Assembly (NCBI GenBank): GCA_016756695.1
Contig: CP066701.1
Location: forward strand, 2,624,001 to 2,688,000
Direction: 5' to 3'
Source of the DNA: Heyndrickxia sporothermodurans
Lineage (GTDB): Bacteria; Bacillota; Bacilli; Bacillales; Bacillaceae_C
Length of the DNA: 64,000 bases
The notes beneath the pieces were generated by a model, which was not told the origin of the DNA, searched no databases, and saw only the letters and a list, made by a program, of their open reading frames with translations. A program made the position numbers and the translations under genes. Below are positions 27,496 through 38,338 of the stretch, in pieces. Numbering within the stretch: position 1 is the first letter of the stretch; the number at the start of each line of letters is the position of its first letter.

Positions 27496-27931
27496 ATGCC
27501 TAGATCCTTATGGCTTTTAGTGATCGGTATGATGGTGAATGTTACTGGCTCTTCTTTTTTATGGCCGTTAAATGCTATTTATATTCATGATCACTTGGGG
27601 AAATCATTATCGGTTGCAGGAATTGTTTTAATGTTAAATTCGGCTGCAAGCGTAATAGGAAATTTAATTGGTGGAAACTTATACGATAAAATCGGCGGTT
27701 TTCGTTCGATTTTACTTGGAATAATGATTACAATCTTATCTTTAATCGGAATGACTTTTTGGCATGGATGGCCGCTATATCCAATCTTTTTAACAATTAT
27801 TGGGCTTGGAGCGGGTATCATTGTACCGGCGATGTTTGCGATGGCAGGTGCAGTCTGGAAAGAAGGGGGAAGAAAAGCTTTTAATGCCGTTTATATTGCG
27901 CAAAATTTTGGTGTTGCAGTTGGTTCGGCAC
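27496..27931 (+). pseudogene. yttB: MFS transporter YttB, 3' part lost at IS
   Basis: Codes for the N-terminal 145 residues of a major facilitator transporter: four membrane segments and the loop motif GGNLYDKIGGFRS between helices 2 and 3. The start ATG 27496 has AAGGGAGCGA upstream. The frame enters the insertion element at 27932 and stops at 27966. The usual ~400-residue protein has lost about two thirds. The position after ytzC agrees with yttB in B. subtilis. Confidence 0.87.
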
Positions 27932-27984
27932 TGTACTGCACCCCAAAAGTTAGAGTAAAAATCTAACTTTTGGAGTGTTTATTT

Positions 27985-28560
27985 ATGGCTAAATATAGTG
28001 AGAAATTTAAACTGATGGTAGTTAAAGAATATCTAGAAGGAAATCTTGGATACAAGCTCTTAGCCCGTAAACATGGTGTGAAGTCACATAAGCAGATTAT
28101 TAACTGGGTAAAAAATTACGAAAATTTTGGTGCCGAAAGCTTAATGAGCAAGAAACATGAGAAATCATATTCTGTTCAATTTAAGCTAGATGTATTAAGA
28201 TTTATGAAGAGAACAGGTTCTTCAGTGATTGATTCAGCCCTTCAATTTGGGATAACTAACCCTCCGATGATATCTAGATGGAAAAAGGAATTTCTTGAAG
28301 GTGGTGCTGAAGCCCTGGGTAAACCGAAAGGACGGTCACCCATGTCTGATAAAGGTACGAGTAAGAGTAATAAAAACAAACACGTGGAAGAAAAAGAAAT
28401 GACATACGAACAAAAACTAGAAAGAGAAAATGAGCTTCTTCGTTTGGAGGTAGAATATCTAAAAAAAAAAGTTGCGAGCTTTTCAGATGGATCCGGAGGG
28501 CTATCTAGAAAAGCACAGGCAAAGCATTATCATTCGAACTCAAAGAAGAATTTAAATTAA
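27985..28560 (+). CDS. IS150-type transposase OrfA (helix-turn-helix)
   Basis: 191 residues with two HTH segments (KLLARKHGVKSHKQIINWVKNY and SALQFGITNPPMISRWKKEF) and a C-terminal leucine-zipper-like stretch (LERENELLRLEVEYLKKK). ATG 27985 is chosen; a TTG at 27970 is upstream. A run of ten A at 28461-28470 is the kind of site used for -1 frameshifting into orfB in this group, but the -1 frame meets a stop at 28506. Confidence 0.88.
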   Translation: MAKYSEKFKLMVVKEYLEGNLGYKLLARKHGVKSHKQIINWVKNYENFGAESLMSKKHEKSYSVQFKLDVLRFMKRTGSSVIDSALQFGITNPPMISRWKKEFLEGGAEALGKPKGRSPMSDKGTSKSNKNKHVEEKEMTYEQKLERENELLRLEVEYLKKKVASFSDGSGGLSRKAQAKHYHSNSKKNLN

Positions 28561-29386
28561 GGGATGTATTACATGTAGTCGGCATCCCTGAATCCTCCTA
28601 CCACTATCATATAAAGATGATGAAAAAGGTTAATCCGGATCAAGGACTAGAAGATCTTATCCAATCCATTTTCGAAGAAAATGACGGAAATTATGGTTAC
28701 CGTCGTATTCATCTTGAATTGGGAAATCGGGGCTATAAAGTGAATCATAAGAGGATTCAACGTATCATGAAGAAACTAGGACTAAAAGGAAAAAGTTCTG
28801 GAGAAAAACACGCAAGTATAGTTCTTACAAAGGTACTGTTGGAAAAGTTGCGAAGAACCTTATTAATCGTAGATTTTATTCTAATGTGCCCCATCAAAAG
28901 TTAACTACAGATATCACTGAGTTTAAATGTACTAATGGAGAAAAATTATATTTAAATCCAATCATGGACATGTTTAATGGTGAAATACTTTCACATGAAA
29001 TAGCTAAGCATCCAAGTTTAGAACTTGTGATGAAACCCTTGGGAAAAGCATTAGAAATCGTAAAAGAATCAAAATACAGAACAACTATTCATTCTGACCA
29101 AGGATGGCATTATCAACATAGAAAATGGGTGAAAACACTTAAGAAAAATAAAGTTTTTCAAAGTATGTCTAGAAAAGGAAACTGCTTAGATAATTCACCA
29201 ATGGAAAACTTCTTTGGTTTATTAAAACAAGAGATGTATCATGGAGAGGCATTGTGTTCTTTTGAAGAATTAAAGAGCAAGATTGAAAGATATATAGATT
29301 ATTATAATAACAAACGTATCAAACAAAAATTGGCCGGTATGTCTCCGGTTCAATACCGCATTCATACCAGCCAATTAGCTGCTTGA
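28509..29386 (+). pseudogene. IS150-type transposase OrfB, frameshifted
   Basis: DDE transposase. The frame at 28509-28805 codes for the N-terminal part (EEFKLRDVLHVVGIPESSYHYH, NYGYRRIHLELGNRGYKVNHKRIQRIMKKLGL). The continuation (RKYSSYKGTVGKVAKNL, TTDITEFK, HSDQGWHYQ, NSPMENFFGLLK) is in another frame, ending 29386. The three acidic residues are present, but the shift near 28800-28815 and the stop at 28506 should make it inactive. Confidence 0.85.
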
Positions 29387-29416
29387 TATAAACTCTAACT
29401 TTTCGGGGTCACAACA

Positions 29417-30336
29417 TTAAGGGTGGTTTTTTTAGAAGGACGATAGCAGAAGTAAAAGCTGTAGATGATGTTAGTTTTGAAATAAATAAAGGCGAAACAC
29501 TAGGGTTAGTTGGTGAATCAGGCTGTGGAAAGTCTACTGCCGGAAGAACGATATTAAAGCTGTTAGACCCAACCTCAGGTAAAATATTTTTTGATGGAAA
29601 AGACATTACAAAGTTACGAGGAAAAGAATTAAGATTAGCTAGAAAAGATTTTCAAATGGTTTTTCAAGATCCATACGCATCTTTAAATCCAAAGCAAATG
29701 GTTGGAGACATTGTATCTGAGCCAATAAGAAATTTCTCTAATAAAAGCATGAAAGAATTAAAAGATGAAGTAATGGAACTATTAACAAAGGTGGGATTAC
29801 CGGGGGATGCATATTATAAATATCCACATGAGTTCTCTGGTGGACAGCGGCAAAGAATTGGGATTGCAAGAGCGTTAGCTTTAAAACCAAAATTAATTGT
29901 CGCAGATGAACCAGTCTCCGCTCTTGATGTATCCGTTCAATCGCAAGTACTGAATCTATTAAAAGAACTTCAAGATGAATTTGATTTAACCTATTTATTT
30001 ATTGCTCATGATTTGAGTGTAGTTAAGCATATGAGTGATCGCATAGGGGTTATGTATCTTGGTAACTTAGTTGAAATAGCAGATAAAAATAGTTTATATG
30101 CAGAACCGCTACATCCATATACACAGGCATTAATTTCAGCAATACCGGAACCTGATCCTCGTAAACAGAAAGAACGTATCATTTTGCAAGGCGATGTACC
30201 GAGCCCGGTAAATCCTCCTTCAGGTTGCCCGTTCCATACGAGATGTCCAGTTGCGAAAGAGGAATGTTCCAGGGTGAAACCGACTTTAAAGGAGGTGAAG
30301 CCTGGTCACCAAGTTGCTTGTGTACTTTATAATTAA
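29417..30336 (+). pseudogene. appF: Oligopeptide ABC transporter ATPase AppF/OppF, 5' end lost
   Basis: About 305 codons remain, starting [20 protein letters not shown] and lacking the first ~20 residues and the ribosome binding site. Walker A (GESGCGKST), signature ([15 protein letters not shown]), Walker B ([12 protein letters not shown]) and the C-terminal CPFHTRCP cluster are intact. An internal start (MVFQDPY, 29656) would lose Walker A. Its partner ATPase (appD) is absent from the window. Confidence 0.88.
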
Positions 30337-30362
30337 TAAATAAATATTTGGGGGGAATAACA

Positions 30363-32090
30363 TTGAGAAGAAAATCGATATTGCTATTGACAGCGCTAAT
30401 GCTTATGTTGTCGATCTTTCTTGCTGCCTGTGGTGGAAAGGATAAGGCAAATACAAATGAAAAAGGCAAAGACACAGATAAACAAGGCGAAAATGCAAGC
30501 GCTCCTAAAGATGGAGGAACATTGGTTTATGCACTTGATAGTGCTCCAAAAGGGTTGTTCAATATAAATTTTGAAAAAGATACAGTAGATCATGAGGTTG
30601 TTGACTTTTTTGATGATGACTTAATTAAATATGATGATCAATTAAAAGCACAGCCAAATATTGCTTCATGGGAAACTAAAGATAATAAAGTATATAAATT
30701 TACATTTAAAAAAGGTGTTAAATGGCATAATGGGGAAGAATTAACTGTTGATGATTGGATTTTTGCTATAGAAACACTTGCAAATAAAGATTATGAAGGT
30801 CCACGTTATGAAAATGTAAAAAATATTGAAGGTGCACCTGCATATCGTAATAAAAAAGCAAAAACAATTACTGGATTGAAAAAAATTGACGACTATAACA
30901 TAGAAATTACTTTTGATAAAGCACGTGTAAACAACTTAGAAAATCTTTGGACACATCCAATGTCTAGAAAAGAATTTGAAGGTATAGCTGTAAAAGATAT
31001 GATGTCATCTCCTCAAGTTCGTCAAAAACCAATCGGGACAGGACCATTTAAAGTAAATAAAATTGTCCCTGGGGAATCAATTGAATTTGTTCGAAATGAG
31101 GATTACTGGCAAGGTAAACCACATATTGAAAAGATTATATTAAAAGTTATTGATCCTAGTCTTGTTGTTGGTGAACTTAAAAATGAAAAACTTGATTTAA
31201 CTAAATTTCATATGAGTATTTACGATGAAGTTAAAAAGCTTAATAATGTCGAAGTGTTAAAAGCTCCAGGTTTATCTTATTTCTATGTTGGATTTAGGTT
31301 AGGTACATGGGATGGAGATAAAAATAAAAATGTAATGAATTTTGATAAATATCAAAATAAAAAATTACGTCAGGCGATGGCTTATGCGATTAATCGTGAA
31401 GAATGGACAAAGGCTTTCTTCTTCGGATTAGGAAAACCTGTTAATCGTCCTGTACCATCAGCACACTGGATTGCTGCTGACAATAGTGAGTTACCAAATC
31501 AGTATGAATACGATCCAGAAAAAGCAAAGAAATTGTTAGATGAAGCCGGTTATAAAGATACGAACGGAGATGGTTTCCGTGAAGATCCTAACGGTAAGGA
31601 ATTTGTCGTAAACTTCAGTCACTATGCAACAGATAACCCAACATTTGAGTCCCGAGCAAAAGCATTAACTCAATATTGGGAAGCAGTAGGACTGAAAACG
31701 AAGTTAAAAATGATTGATTCAAATCTTTACTATGACATGCTTGATAAAGCAGATAAAAGCCTAGAAGTATTCTACGGTGGTTGGAGTACTGGTACGGACC
31801 CAGATCCATCTGGACTTTGGACTTCTGATGCACTTTGGAACTATCCTCGTTGGGTAAATGAACAAAACGATAAATTATTAGCTGATGCATTAGATGTTAA
31901 AATTGTTGGAACAGATCAAGAAAAACGTAAACAATTGTATGTTGAATGGCAAAAACTGGTTAACGAAGAACTACCAATGATACCTATTGGTGAAACTGAT
32001 GAAGTATATGCAGTAAGTAAACGTTTAAAAGGTGTTAAATTAGATGTATCCGGAACGAATAGACCACATGAATGGTGGATTGAACAATAA
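30363..32090 (+). CDS. appA: Oligopeptide-binding lipoprotein AppA/OppA
   Basis: 575 residues; lipoprotein signal with lipobox LAAC-GG, then an SBP_bac_5 peptide-binding domain (KFTFKKGVKWHNGEELTVDDWIFAI, IGTGPFKVNKIVPGESIEFVRNEDYW). TTG start at 30363 is preceded by GGGGGGA; the frame opens further upstream without one. First intact gene after truncated appF. In B. subtilis App is a second oligopeptide permease, often damaged in strain 168. Confidence 0.92.
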   Translation: MRRKSILLLTALMLMLSIFLAACGGKDKANTNEKGKDTDKQGENASAPKDGGTLVYALDSAPKGLFNINFEKDTVDHEVVDFFDDDLIKYDDQLKAQPNIASWETKDNKVYKFTFKKGVKWHNGEELTVDDWIFAIETLANKDYEGPRYENVKNIEGAPAYRNKKAKTITGLKKIDDYNIEITFDKARVNNLENLWTHPMSRKEFEGIAVKDMMSSPQVRQKPIGTGPFKVNKIVPGESIEFVRNEDYWQGKPHIEKIILKVIDPSLVVGELKNEKLDLTKFHMSIYDEVKKLNNVEVLKAPGLSYFYVGFRLGTWDGDKNKNVMNFDKYQNKKLRQAMAYAINREEWTKAFFFGLGKPVNRPVPSAHWIAADNSELPNQYEYDPEKAKKLLDEAGYKDTNGDGFREDPNGKEFVVNFSHYATDNPTFESRAKALTQYWEAVGLKTKLKMIDSNLYYDMLDKADKSLEVFYGGWSTGTDPDPSGLWTSDALWNYPRWVNEQNDKLLADALDVKIVGTDQEKRKQLYVEWQKLVNEELPMIPIGETDEVYAVSKRLKGVKLDVSGTNRPHEWWIEQ

Positions 32091-32125
32091 TTTACTTTTA
32101 GTGGTAATAGATAAGGAGAATGAAC

Positions 32126-33091
32126 ATGTTGAAGTATAGCATAAGAAGAATTTTGGGCATGATTCCAATGTTACTCCTTATCTCCATTGTGGTGTTTACC
32201 CTGGCAAAGTTAATGCCAGGGGATTCCTTCAGTGGAGAAATTGATCCAACAAATACGAATCCAGAATATATTAAAGAAATGCGTGAAAAATTAGGATATT
32301 ATGATCCGATCCATGTTCAGTATTTTCGTTGGGTTTCTAATTTTGTTCAAGGGGATTTTGGGAATTCCTCACGTTATAAAATGCCTGTTTCTGATCTAAT
32401 AGGTGAAAGAATTCCAAATACTATTTTTCTAGGATTTTCGTCGCTTTTAATTACCTACATATTAGCTTTTATTATGGGCATATATGCTGGTCGAAAACCT
32501 TATACAATTGGTGATCATTTAATTGGCGGTTTGAATTATTTAGGTCTAGCTATTCCATCATTTGTTGCTGCTGTATTTGCAATATACTTTTTTTCATTTC
32601 AATTAAATATTTTTCCATCAAATGGTTCGGTTGATATTATGTATTCTACTGGTACATTGGATTATTGGTTAAGTAGAGTTCATCATGTTGTCTTACCAGC
32701 GGTTGTTCTCGGTCTTTTAAGTACAGCCAGTTATACACAATTTTTGCGAAATGATATTATTGAAAATAGTCGTAAAGACTTTGTACGCACAGCAAGAGCA
32801 AAGGGTACTAGAGAAAGTAAAATCTATAATGTTCATATTTTAAGGAATTCAATAATCCCGCTAGTCACATTTTTAGGATTTGATGTTGTATCCGTTATTA
32901 GTGGTGCAATCATAACTGAAACAATTTTTACTTATCCTGGTATTGGACAACTATTCATTGAATCAGTTTCAACGAATGATTATCCAGTATTAATGACTTT
33001 GACAATGATGTTCTCGTTTTTAACATTATTCGGGAATTTAATTGCTGATATATTGTATGGGGTCGTTGATCCGCGAATTCGAATAGAATAG
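32126..33091 (+). CDS. appB: Oligopeptide ABC permease AppB
   Basis: 321 residues, six membrane segments, EAA motif FVRTARAKGTRESKIYNVHILRNSIIPL. Start at 32126 has AAGGAG 7 nt upstream; the first ATG at 32120 is only 1 nt from it. Forms the pore with AppC. Confidence 0.93.
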   Translation: MLKYSIRRILGMIPMLLLISIVVFTLAKLMPGDSFSGEIDPTNTNPEYIKEMREKLGYYDPIHVQYFRWVSNFVQGDFGNSSRYKMPVSDLIGERIPNTIFLGFSSLLITYILAFIMGIYAGRKPYTIGDHLIGGLNYLGLAIPSFVAAVFAIYFFSFQLNIFPSNGSVDIMYSTGTLDYWLSRVHHVVLPAVVLGLLSTASYTQFLRNDIIENSRKDFVRTARAKGTRESKIYNVHILRNSIIPLVTFLGFDVVSVISGAIITETIFTYPGIGQLFIESVSTNDYPVLMTLTMMFSFLTLFGNLIADILYGVVDPRIRIE

Positions 33092-33102
33092 GGGGGGAAG
33101 AC

Positions 33103-34005
33103 ATGGAAATTGTAACTAAGAAATCAAGTCAGAATGTAGGCGGTGTTCAAAAAAGTCTTTCCCCTTGGGCAGTTGCAAGGCGGAAATTTGTAAAAAATAA
33201 ATTGGCTATGGTGAGTTTAATATTTTTGTTGGCTGTAACAATTGTTTCGATAATTGCACCATTCGTTTTAACTCAAGACATAACAAAGGTTAATATTGGA
33301 CAAATGTCTTTATCTCCATCATCCGAGCACTTTTTAGGAACCGATAAAAGTGGGAGAGATGTATTTACACGTCTACTATATGGTGGCAGGGTTTCCTTAT
33401 TAGTTGGAATAACTTGTACATTTTTTGTCATACTATTTGGAACAATCATTGGTTCTCTTGCAGGATATTTTGGTGGTGCAATAGATAGCGTTTTAATGCG
33501 TTTTACCGATTTTATATTAAATTTCCCATTTCTTGTTTTCGTTATTGTTCTAAGTGCTATTTTATTCGGTAAATTATCAGGTGTTTGGGTAATTATTATC
33601 GTCATTAGTTTTCTTAGCTGGGGTGGCGTTGCCCGTATTGTTCGAAGCAAAATATTAGCTGAAAAAGAAAACGAATATGTATTGGCATCGAAATCGATTG
33701 GTTGCTCATCCTCTAAAATTATTATTAAGCATTTATTACCTAATGTACTTTCTACCATAATTGTTCAAGCTAGTATAACTTTTGCTAGTATGATTGTTGC
33801 GGAAGCTGGTCTAAGTTATTTAGGTTTCGGAATTCCACAAGAGGTTCCGAGCTGGGGAAATATGTTGTCTTCTTCAAAGGAGCCTGACGTTCTCCAATAT
33901 AAACCTTGGATATGGGCGCCACCGGCGATAATTATTACACTTACTATTCTTTCTATTAACTTCATTGGTGAAGGCTTAAAAGATGCACTGAATCCAAAAA
34001 ATTAG
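33103..34005 (+). CDS. appC: Oligopeptide ABC permease AppC
   Basis: 300 residues with the OppC-type N-terminal domain and EAA loop YVLASKSIGCSSSKIIIKHLLPNV. 11 nt after appB, with GGGGGGAAGAC upstream. End of the app operon. Without an intact ATPase pair near it, import would depend on ATPases encoded elsewhere. Confidence 0.93.
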   Translation: MEIVTKKSSQNVGGVQKSLSPWAVARRKFVKNKLAMVSLIFLLAVTIVSIIAPFVLTQDITKVNIGQMSLSPSSEHFLGTDKSGRDVFTRLLYGGRVSLLVGITCTFFVILFGTIIGSLAGYFGGAIDSVLMRFTDFILNFPFLVFVIVLSAILFGKLSGVWVIIIVISFLSWGGVARIVRSKILAEKENEYVLASKSIGCSSSKIIIKHLLPNVLSTIIVQASITFASMIVAEAGLSYLGFGIPQEVPSWGNMLSSSKEPDVLQYKPWIWAPPAIIITLTILSINFIGEGLKDALNPKN

Positions 34006-34018
34006 AAAATATCCGATG

Positions 34019-34048
34019 AAAAACTCCAATCGTTTGATTGGAGTTTTT
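34019..34048 (+). terminator. app operon terminator
   Basis: AAAACTCCAATC / GATTGGAGTTTT with a 4-nt loop and T run. Confidence 0.92.
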
Positions 34049-34160
34049 CATTCTCTTTTTATTCCTTAGAGTGAATGATTTATATGTAAATCAAGGAATA
34101 ATTTTACTAAAGTATGCCCATACTGATTGTTAAATAGTTGATGCAAGGGGGTAATAATTG

Positions 34161-34907
34161 ATGCTATATCTACATGATGTATGGGTGAATTGGTTTGAAG
34201 GGGAAGAGAATAGCTATAACATTTGTCATTTCCACGAATGGAGAAGGGATGACACGATCGAATTATTAGATCAAGTTCCGTTATTATTGGTGGATTCTTT
34301 ATTGTTTCATTACATAGAAAATGATTTGAGTGACTTACCGCAGGAACTAATGAATGATGTCTATCAAAAGGCCTATTCAAGAAAAAATCATGAACGGGTA
34401 CAATTGGAATATTGTTTTGTTGTAACGGATGGAAACGGAATTTTAGCTGTAGATACGATAGGATATAATATTCCGATTAGAAAAAGCCGATTAATCCCTC
34501 GGCAAGAACAGCTTGTATATGATATGATTGAACAGCATGAACCAATTAATTATCAATTTGAAGGGGGAGTTGGAGAAAAAGAACATCATATCTTATCTCC
34601 AGACCCAGCGAGCATGTATGGTTTAACAAGGAAAGAAAGGCAATTAAAGCAGTTGCTTTTTATGGCTTTAGATCAACTTCATTCTTCAAACAACGCAGCT
34701 GAAATTCGTTATTGGTATACAGAGTGGGCTCCGGAACAGTATCAAGAAATTCAGGTTATGGATTTTAATGATGTTTGGAATCGTCTATTTGAAGAAGTGA
34801 AAAGAGGTTGGAGTGAAAAACACGAAAATCTCTGTGAAAATTTAATTAAAGGACAACCATTTTTTGAAAAGCTTTGGGAATTGGAACATGGTCCAAAGGT
34901 CAATTAA
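34161..34907 (+). CDS. yjbA: DUF3603 protein YjbA
   Basis: 248 residues, acidic, soluble ([29 protein letters not shown]...). Matches the YjbA family found between app and trpS in B. subtilis. ATG 34161 has AAGGGGG upstream. Function unknown; no membrane segment or known catalytic motif seen. Confidence 0.88.
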   Translation: MLYLHDVWVNWFEGEENSYNICHFHEWRRDDTIELLDQVPLLLVDSLLFHYIENDLSDLPQELMNDVYQKAYSRKNHERVQLEYCFVVTDGNGILAVDTIGYNIPIRKSRLIPRQEQLVYDMIEQHEPINYQFEGGVGEKEHHILSPDPASMYGLTRKERQLKQLLFMALDQLHSSNNAAEIRYWYTEWAPEQYQEIQVMDFNDVWNRLFEEVKRGWSEKHENLCENLIKGQPFFEKLWELEHGPKVN

Positions 34908-34910
34908 TGG

Positions 34911-34954
34911 AAAAGTAAAGGTACACCGATTTAACTGGTGCACCTTTACTTTTT

Positions 34955-34956
<2 letters not shown>
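34911..34956. terminator. Bidirectional terminator yjbA/trpS
   Basis: AAAAGTAAAGGT.CACC / GGTG.ACCTTTACTTTT with a 9-nt loop and long T run; convergent genes. Confidence 0.9.
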
Positions 34957-35944
<988 letters not shown>

Positions 35945-35992
35945 TTACAATTCCTCCTCGAATTAAGTTTAGATTTCCTTTTTAGGCAAAAT

Positions 35993-36256
35993 AAAAAACC
36001 ATCCGTCGCCTAAATAATAGGGACGAATGGTTGATTCCGCGGTGCCACCCTAAGTGCACAAGTAAACTATTGTGCCTCTTAGTTCCATGAAATAATTCAT
36101 GGAATCCCATTAACGTGGGATTACTCGCCAAAAACTAATAAGAGGAATCCTCTGTTCATTTTTAGTGCTCCAAAGTCCATTCCATAAGTTTTGTTTGTTT
36201 GTTTTCACCAGCCACAAACTCTCTACAAAACAAAAACAAATGTACTACTCTTTATC
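35993..36256 (-). promoter_or_regulatory. T-box riboswitch of trpS (UGG specifier)
   Basis: The minus strand has the T-box sequence AGGGTGGCACCGCGGAAT (36033-36052 region), a terminator ACCATCCGTC-type stem plus T run (35993-36032), and a stem I opening with GATAAAGAGTAGTA (36243-36256) that pairs with CCTCTT further down. The likely specifier is TGG (plus-strand CCA 36177-36179) followed by A. Uncharged tRNA-Trp should stabilise the antiterminator. Confidence 0.95.
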
Positions 36257-36329
36257 ATTGCTATTTCGGTATTTTAAAATTTATCATATTATATCTAAGT
36301 GCAATGACTAAGTCAAGATATGAAAAATT

Positions 36330-36809
36330 TTAATTATGTTTTAATGATAATTTAAGAATGATCTAGTATTCTGTGTATGTCGACTCGTTTGGCCACATGA
36401 CATAATCAAAAAGGCAAATGAGATTGATAATCATTTAAGTAAAGTTAGCCGAAAAGGGGGGCGAAAAAAGAATAAAAGAGATGGTTTAAAGGCTGATTAC
36501 AGGGGTAAATAGACTATAAGTCTAATGTCACAGTGTTGTCATTTTTATAAATGTCTGGACTCATTTTTAGAAAAACTATATTCATTGTTGTACAAATAGT
36601 GTATAATACATAATATAGATTTTTTATTTAAAGTAATTTTAATTTGGCTATGTTAAAGTTCAATGTTGATTTGTCACTATTTGATTGAAGCGGAAAGTGA
36701 GCACCTGTAGCGGAAAACAACAGTCAAATTTAACAGCGCCTTTAATTTAAATAATTAATCCTTGAAGGATTATGAAACTAAATTTATAGATAAGGAGTGT
36801 GAATGATAA
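36330..36809. other. Intergenic region trpS leader to spx
   Basis: About 480 bases without a convincing gene. The B. subtilis opp operon and yjbB, yjbC that lie here are missing. A TATAAT at 36602-36607 is a possible spx -10 box with a weak -35. The stretch at 36421-36440 resembles half a Fur box only. A repeated AGCGGAAA occurs at 36689 and 36709. Confidence 0.5.
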
Positions 36810-37205
36810 ATGGTAACATTATACACTTCACCTAGTTGTACATCATGTAGGAAAGCAAGAGCCTGGCTTGAGGAAAATAATATTGAATATAAAGAGCGAA
36901 ATATCTTTTCGGAACCTTTAAGTTTGGAAGAAATAAAAGAAATATTAAGAATGACTGAGGATGGTACAGATGAAATCATATCTACACGCTCAAAAACCTT
37001 CCAAAAGTTAAACGTTGATTTAGATACGTATCCGTTACAAAAATTATATAAGTTAATTCAAAAAAATCCGGGACTACTTAGACGTCCAATTATGGTTGAT
37101 GAAAAACGTTTGCAAGTTGGGTATAACGAAGATGAAATTCGTCGTTTCTTACCACGAAAAGTTCGCTCATATCAATTACTTGAAGCTCAAAAACTTGTTA
37201 ATTAA
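36810..37205 (+). CDS. spx: Redox-sensing transcription regulator Spx
   Basis: 131-residue ArsC-like protein that binds the RNA polymerase alpha CTD and redirects transcription under disulfide stress. Redox switch Cys10-x-x-Cys13 (SPSCTSC), Gly52 for alpha contact and Arg60 near it are all present. The C-terminal tail (LLEAQKLVN) is the ClpXP-recognised region. Its adaptor SpxH is encoded at 42046-42921. Confidence 0.96.
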   Translation: MVTLYTSPSCTSCRKARAWLEENNIEYKERNIFSEPLSLEEIKEILRMTEDGTDEIISTRSKTFQKLNVDLDTYPLQKLYKLIQKNPGLLRRPIMVDEKRLQVGYNEDEIRRFLPRKVRSYQLLEAQKLVN

Positions 37206-37235
37206 TATTTTTCATAAATAGAAATAGGTAATATA

Positions 37236-37278
37236 AAACGCCTTCATACCAGCATTGATTGGAATGGAGGCGTTTTAT
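37236..37278 (+). terminator. spx terminator
   Basis: AAAACGCCT.CAT.CC / GG.ATG.AGGCGTTTT followed by ATTT. Confidence 0.85.
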
Positions 37279-37578
37279 TTCAAAGATAAAAATATGTTTA
37301 CTGAAAATTTAGTCTTGAATGTTTGGTGCATATCCGCTAAAATGAGCAAAACAATAATTTTTTTTAGAAAAAAACCTTTGGGTATTAGTGGAATTTAAAA
37401 TTGGGAAGAGTTTTTGTTTCCAATTAACATCTTTTTATCATAAAATAGAAGTACAAGAGTAGAATATTATTTATTATGAAATTTTCTACACTTTTACCTA
37501 AGCAGTTTAGCATACACTTAGCCTTATATGGGGGAACAAGTCCCTTCATAACTTTCAAATAGAAGGGAGAGTTGATGT
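37279..37578. other. Intergenic region upstream of mecA
   Basis: 300 AT-rich bases between the spx terminator and mecA. They hold the mecA ribosome binding site (AAGGGAGAG) and presumably its promoter. No ORF, repeat or RNA fold recognised. Confidence 0.5.
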
Positions 37579-38235
37579 ATGGAAATCGAACGTATTAATG
37601 AAAATACAGTTAAGTTTTATATTTCTTATGGTGATATAGAAGAAAGAGGATTTAATCGCGAAGAAATTTGGTATGATCGAGAGAGAAGTGAGGAACTTTT
37701 TTGGGAAATGATGGATGAAATTCATCATGAAGAAGAGTTTGTACCAGAAGGTCCATTGTGGATTCAAGTTCAGGCGCTTGATAAAGGACTTGAAGTATTG
37801 GTAACAAAAGCACAGTTATCTAAAGATGGACAGCGTTTTGAACTGCCGATATCAGAAGAAAAGCTTAAGGAATTACCGATTAACGACCGACTTGAAGAAT
37901 TTCTTGATGAGCATTTTCAATCAAAGGGTCTTCAGGAAGAAGATGAAATATTAGACTTTATGTTGGCATTCAAAGATTTTGAAGATGTCATTTCTTTATC
38001 TAAGCAATCCGGTTTAGACGACATCATCACTAAGCTTTTGTCATACAACAATAAATATTATTTATATGTTGAGTTTCCTGAAGAAGTGTTTGACGAAGAG
38101 TCGATTGATAACGTTTTAAGTATTTTGCTTGAATACGGAGAAGAGTCATCTTTTACCGTACATCGTCTCCAAGAATATGGAAATACGATCATCGATGGAA
38201 ATGTATTTGATACGATACAAAAGTACTTTAAATAA
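37579..38235 (+). CDS. mecA: ClpC adaptor protein MecA
   Basis: 218 residues. N-terminal substrate-binding domain (MEIERINENTVKFYISYGDIEERGF) followed by an acidic linker and a C-terminal ClpC-binding domain (FEDVISLSKQ ... YLYVEFPEE). Targets ComK and ComS-related substrates to ClpCP and controls competence. Gene order spx-mecA-coiA is as in B. subtilis. Confidence 0.95.
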   Translation: MEIERINENTVKFYISYGDIEERGFNREEIWYDRERSEELFWEMMDEIHHEEEFVPEGPLWIQVQALDKGLEVLVTKAQLSKDGQRFELPISEEKLKELPINDRLEEFLDEHFQSKGLQEEDEILDFMLAFKDFEDVISLSKQSGLDDIITKLLSYNNKYYLYVEFPEEVFDEESIDNVLSILLEYGEESSFTVHRLQEYGNTIIDGNVFDTIQKYFK

Positions 38236-38338
38236 ATATAAATGCCGATTTCATAATGAAATTGGTATTTTTTTTGTATTGGAAGGAGGATAAACTAACT
38301 GCCTAATTGAATATTTATGGGAGGAGGGTGAAGTAGAA

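Larger units (their letters stand above)
27932..29416 (+). mobile_element. IS3-family element, IS150 group
   Basis: 1485 bp. The left end starts TGTACTGCACCCC-AAAAGTT and the right end, read inwards, TGTTGTGACCCCGAAAAGT: imperfect inverted repeats. It contains orfA and a DDE-type orfB. Left flank CAC and right flank TTA differ, so there is no target-site duplication. The element separates truncated yttB from truncated appF. Confidence 0.92.

Noticed and set aside
27917-29425. Simple IS insertion into one gene
   Set aside because: The left flank is an MFS gene and the right flank an ABC ATPase gene, and the flanking bases (CAC, TTA) are not a duplication.
36421-36445. Fur box upstream of spx
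   Set aside because: Only one half (TTGATAATCATTT) fits the consensus, and no iron-uptake gene is adjacent.
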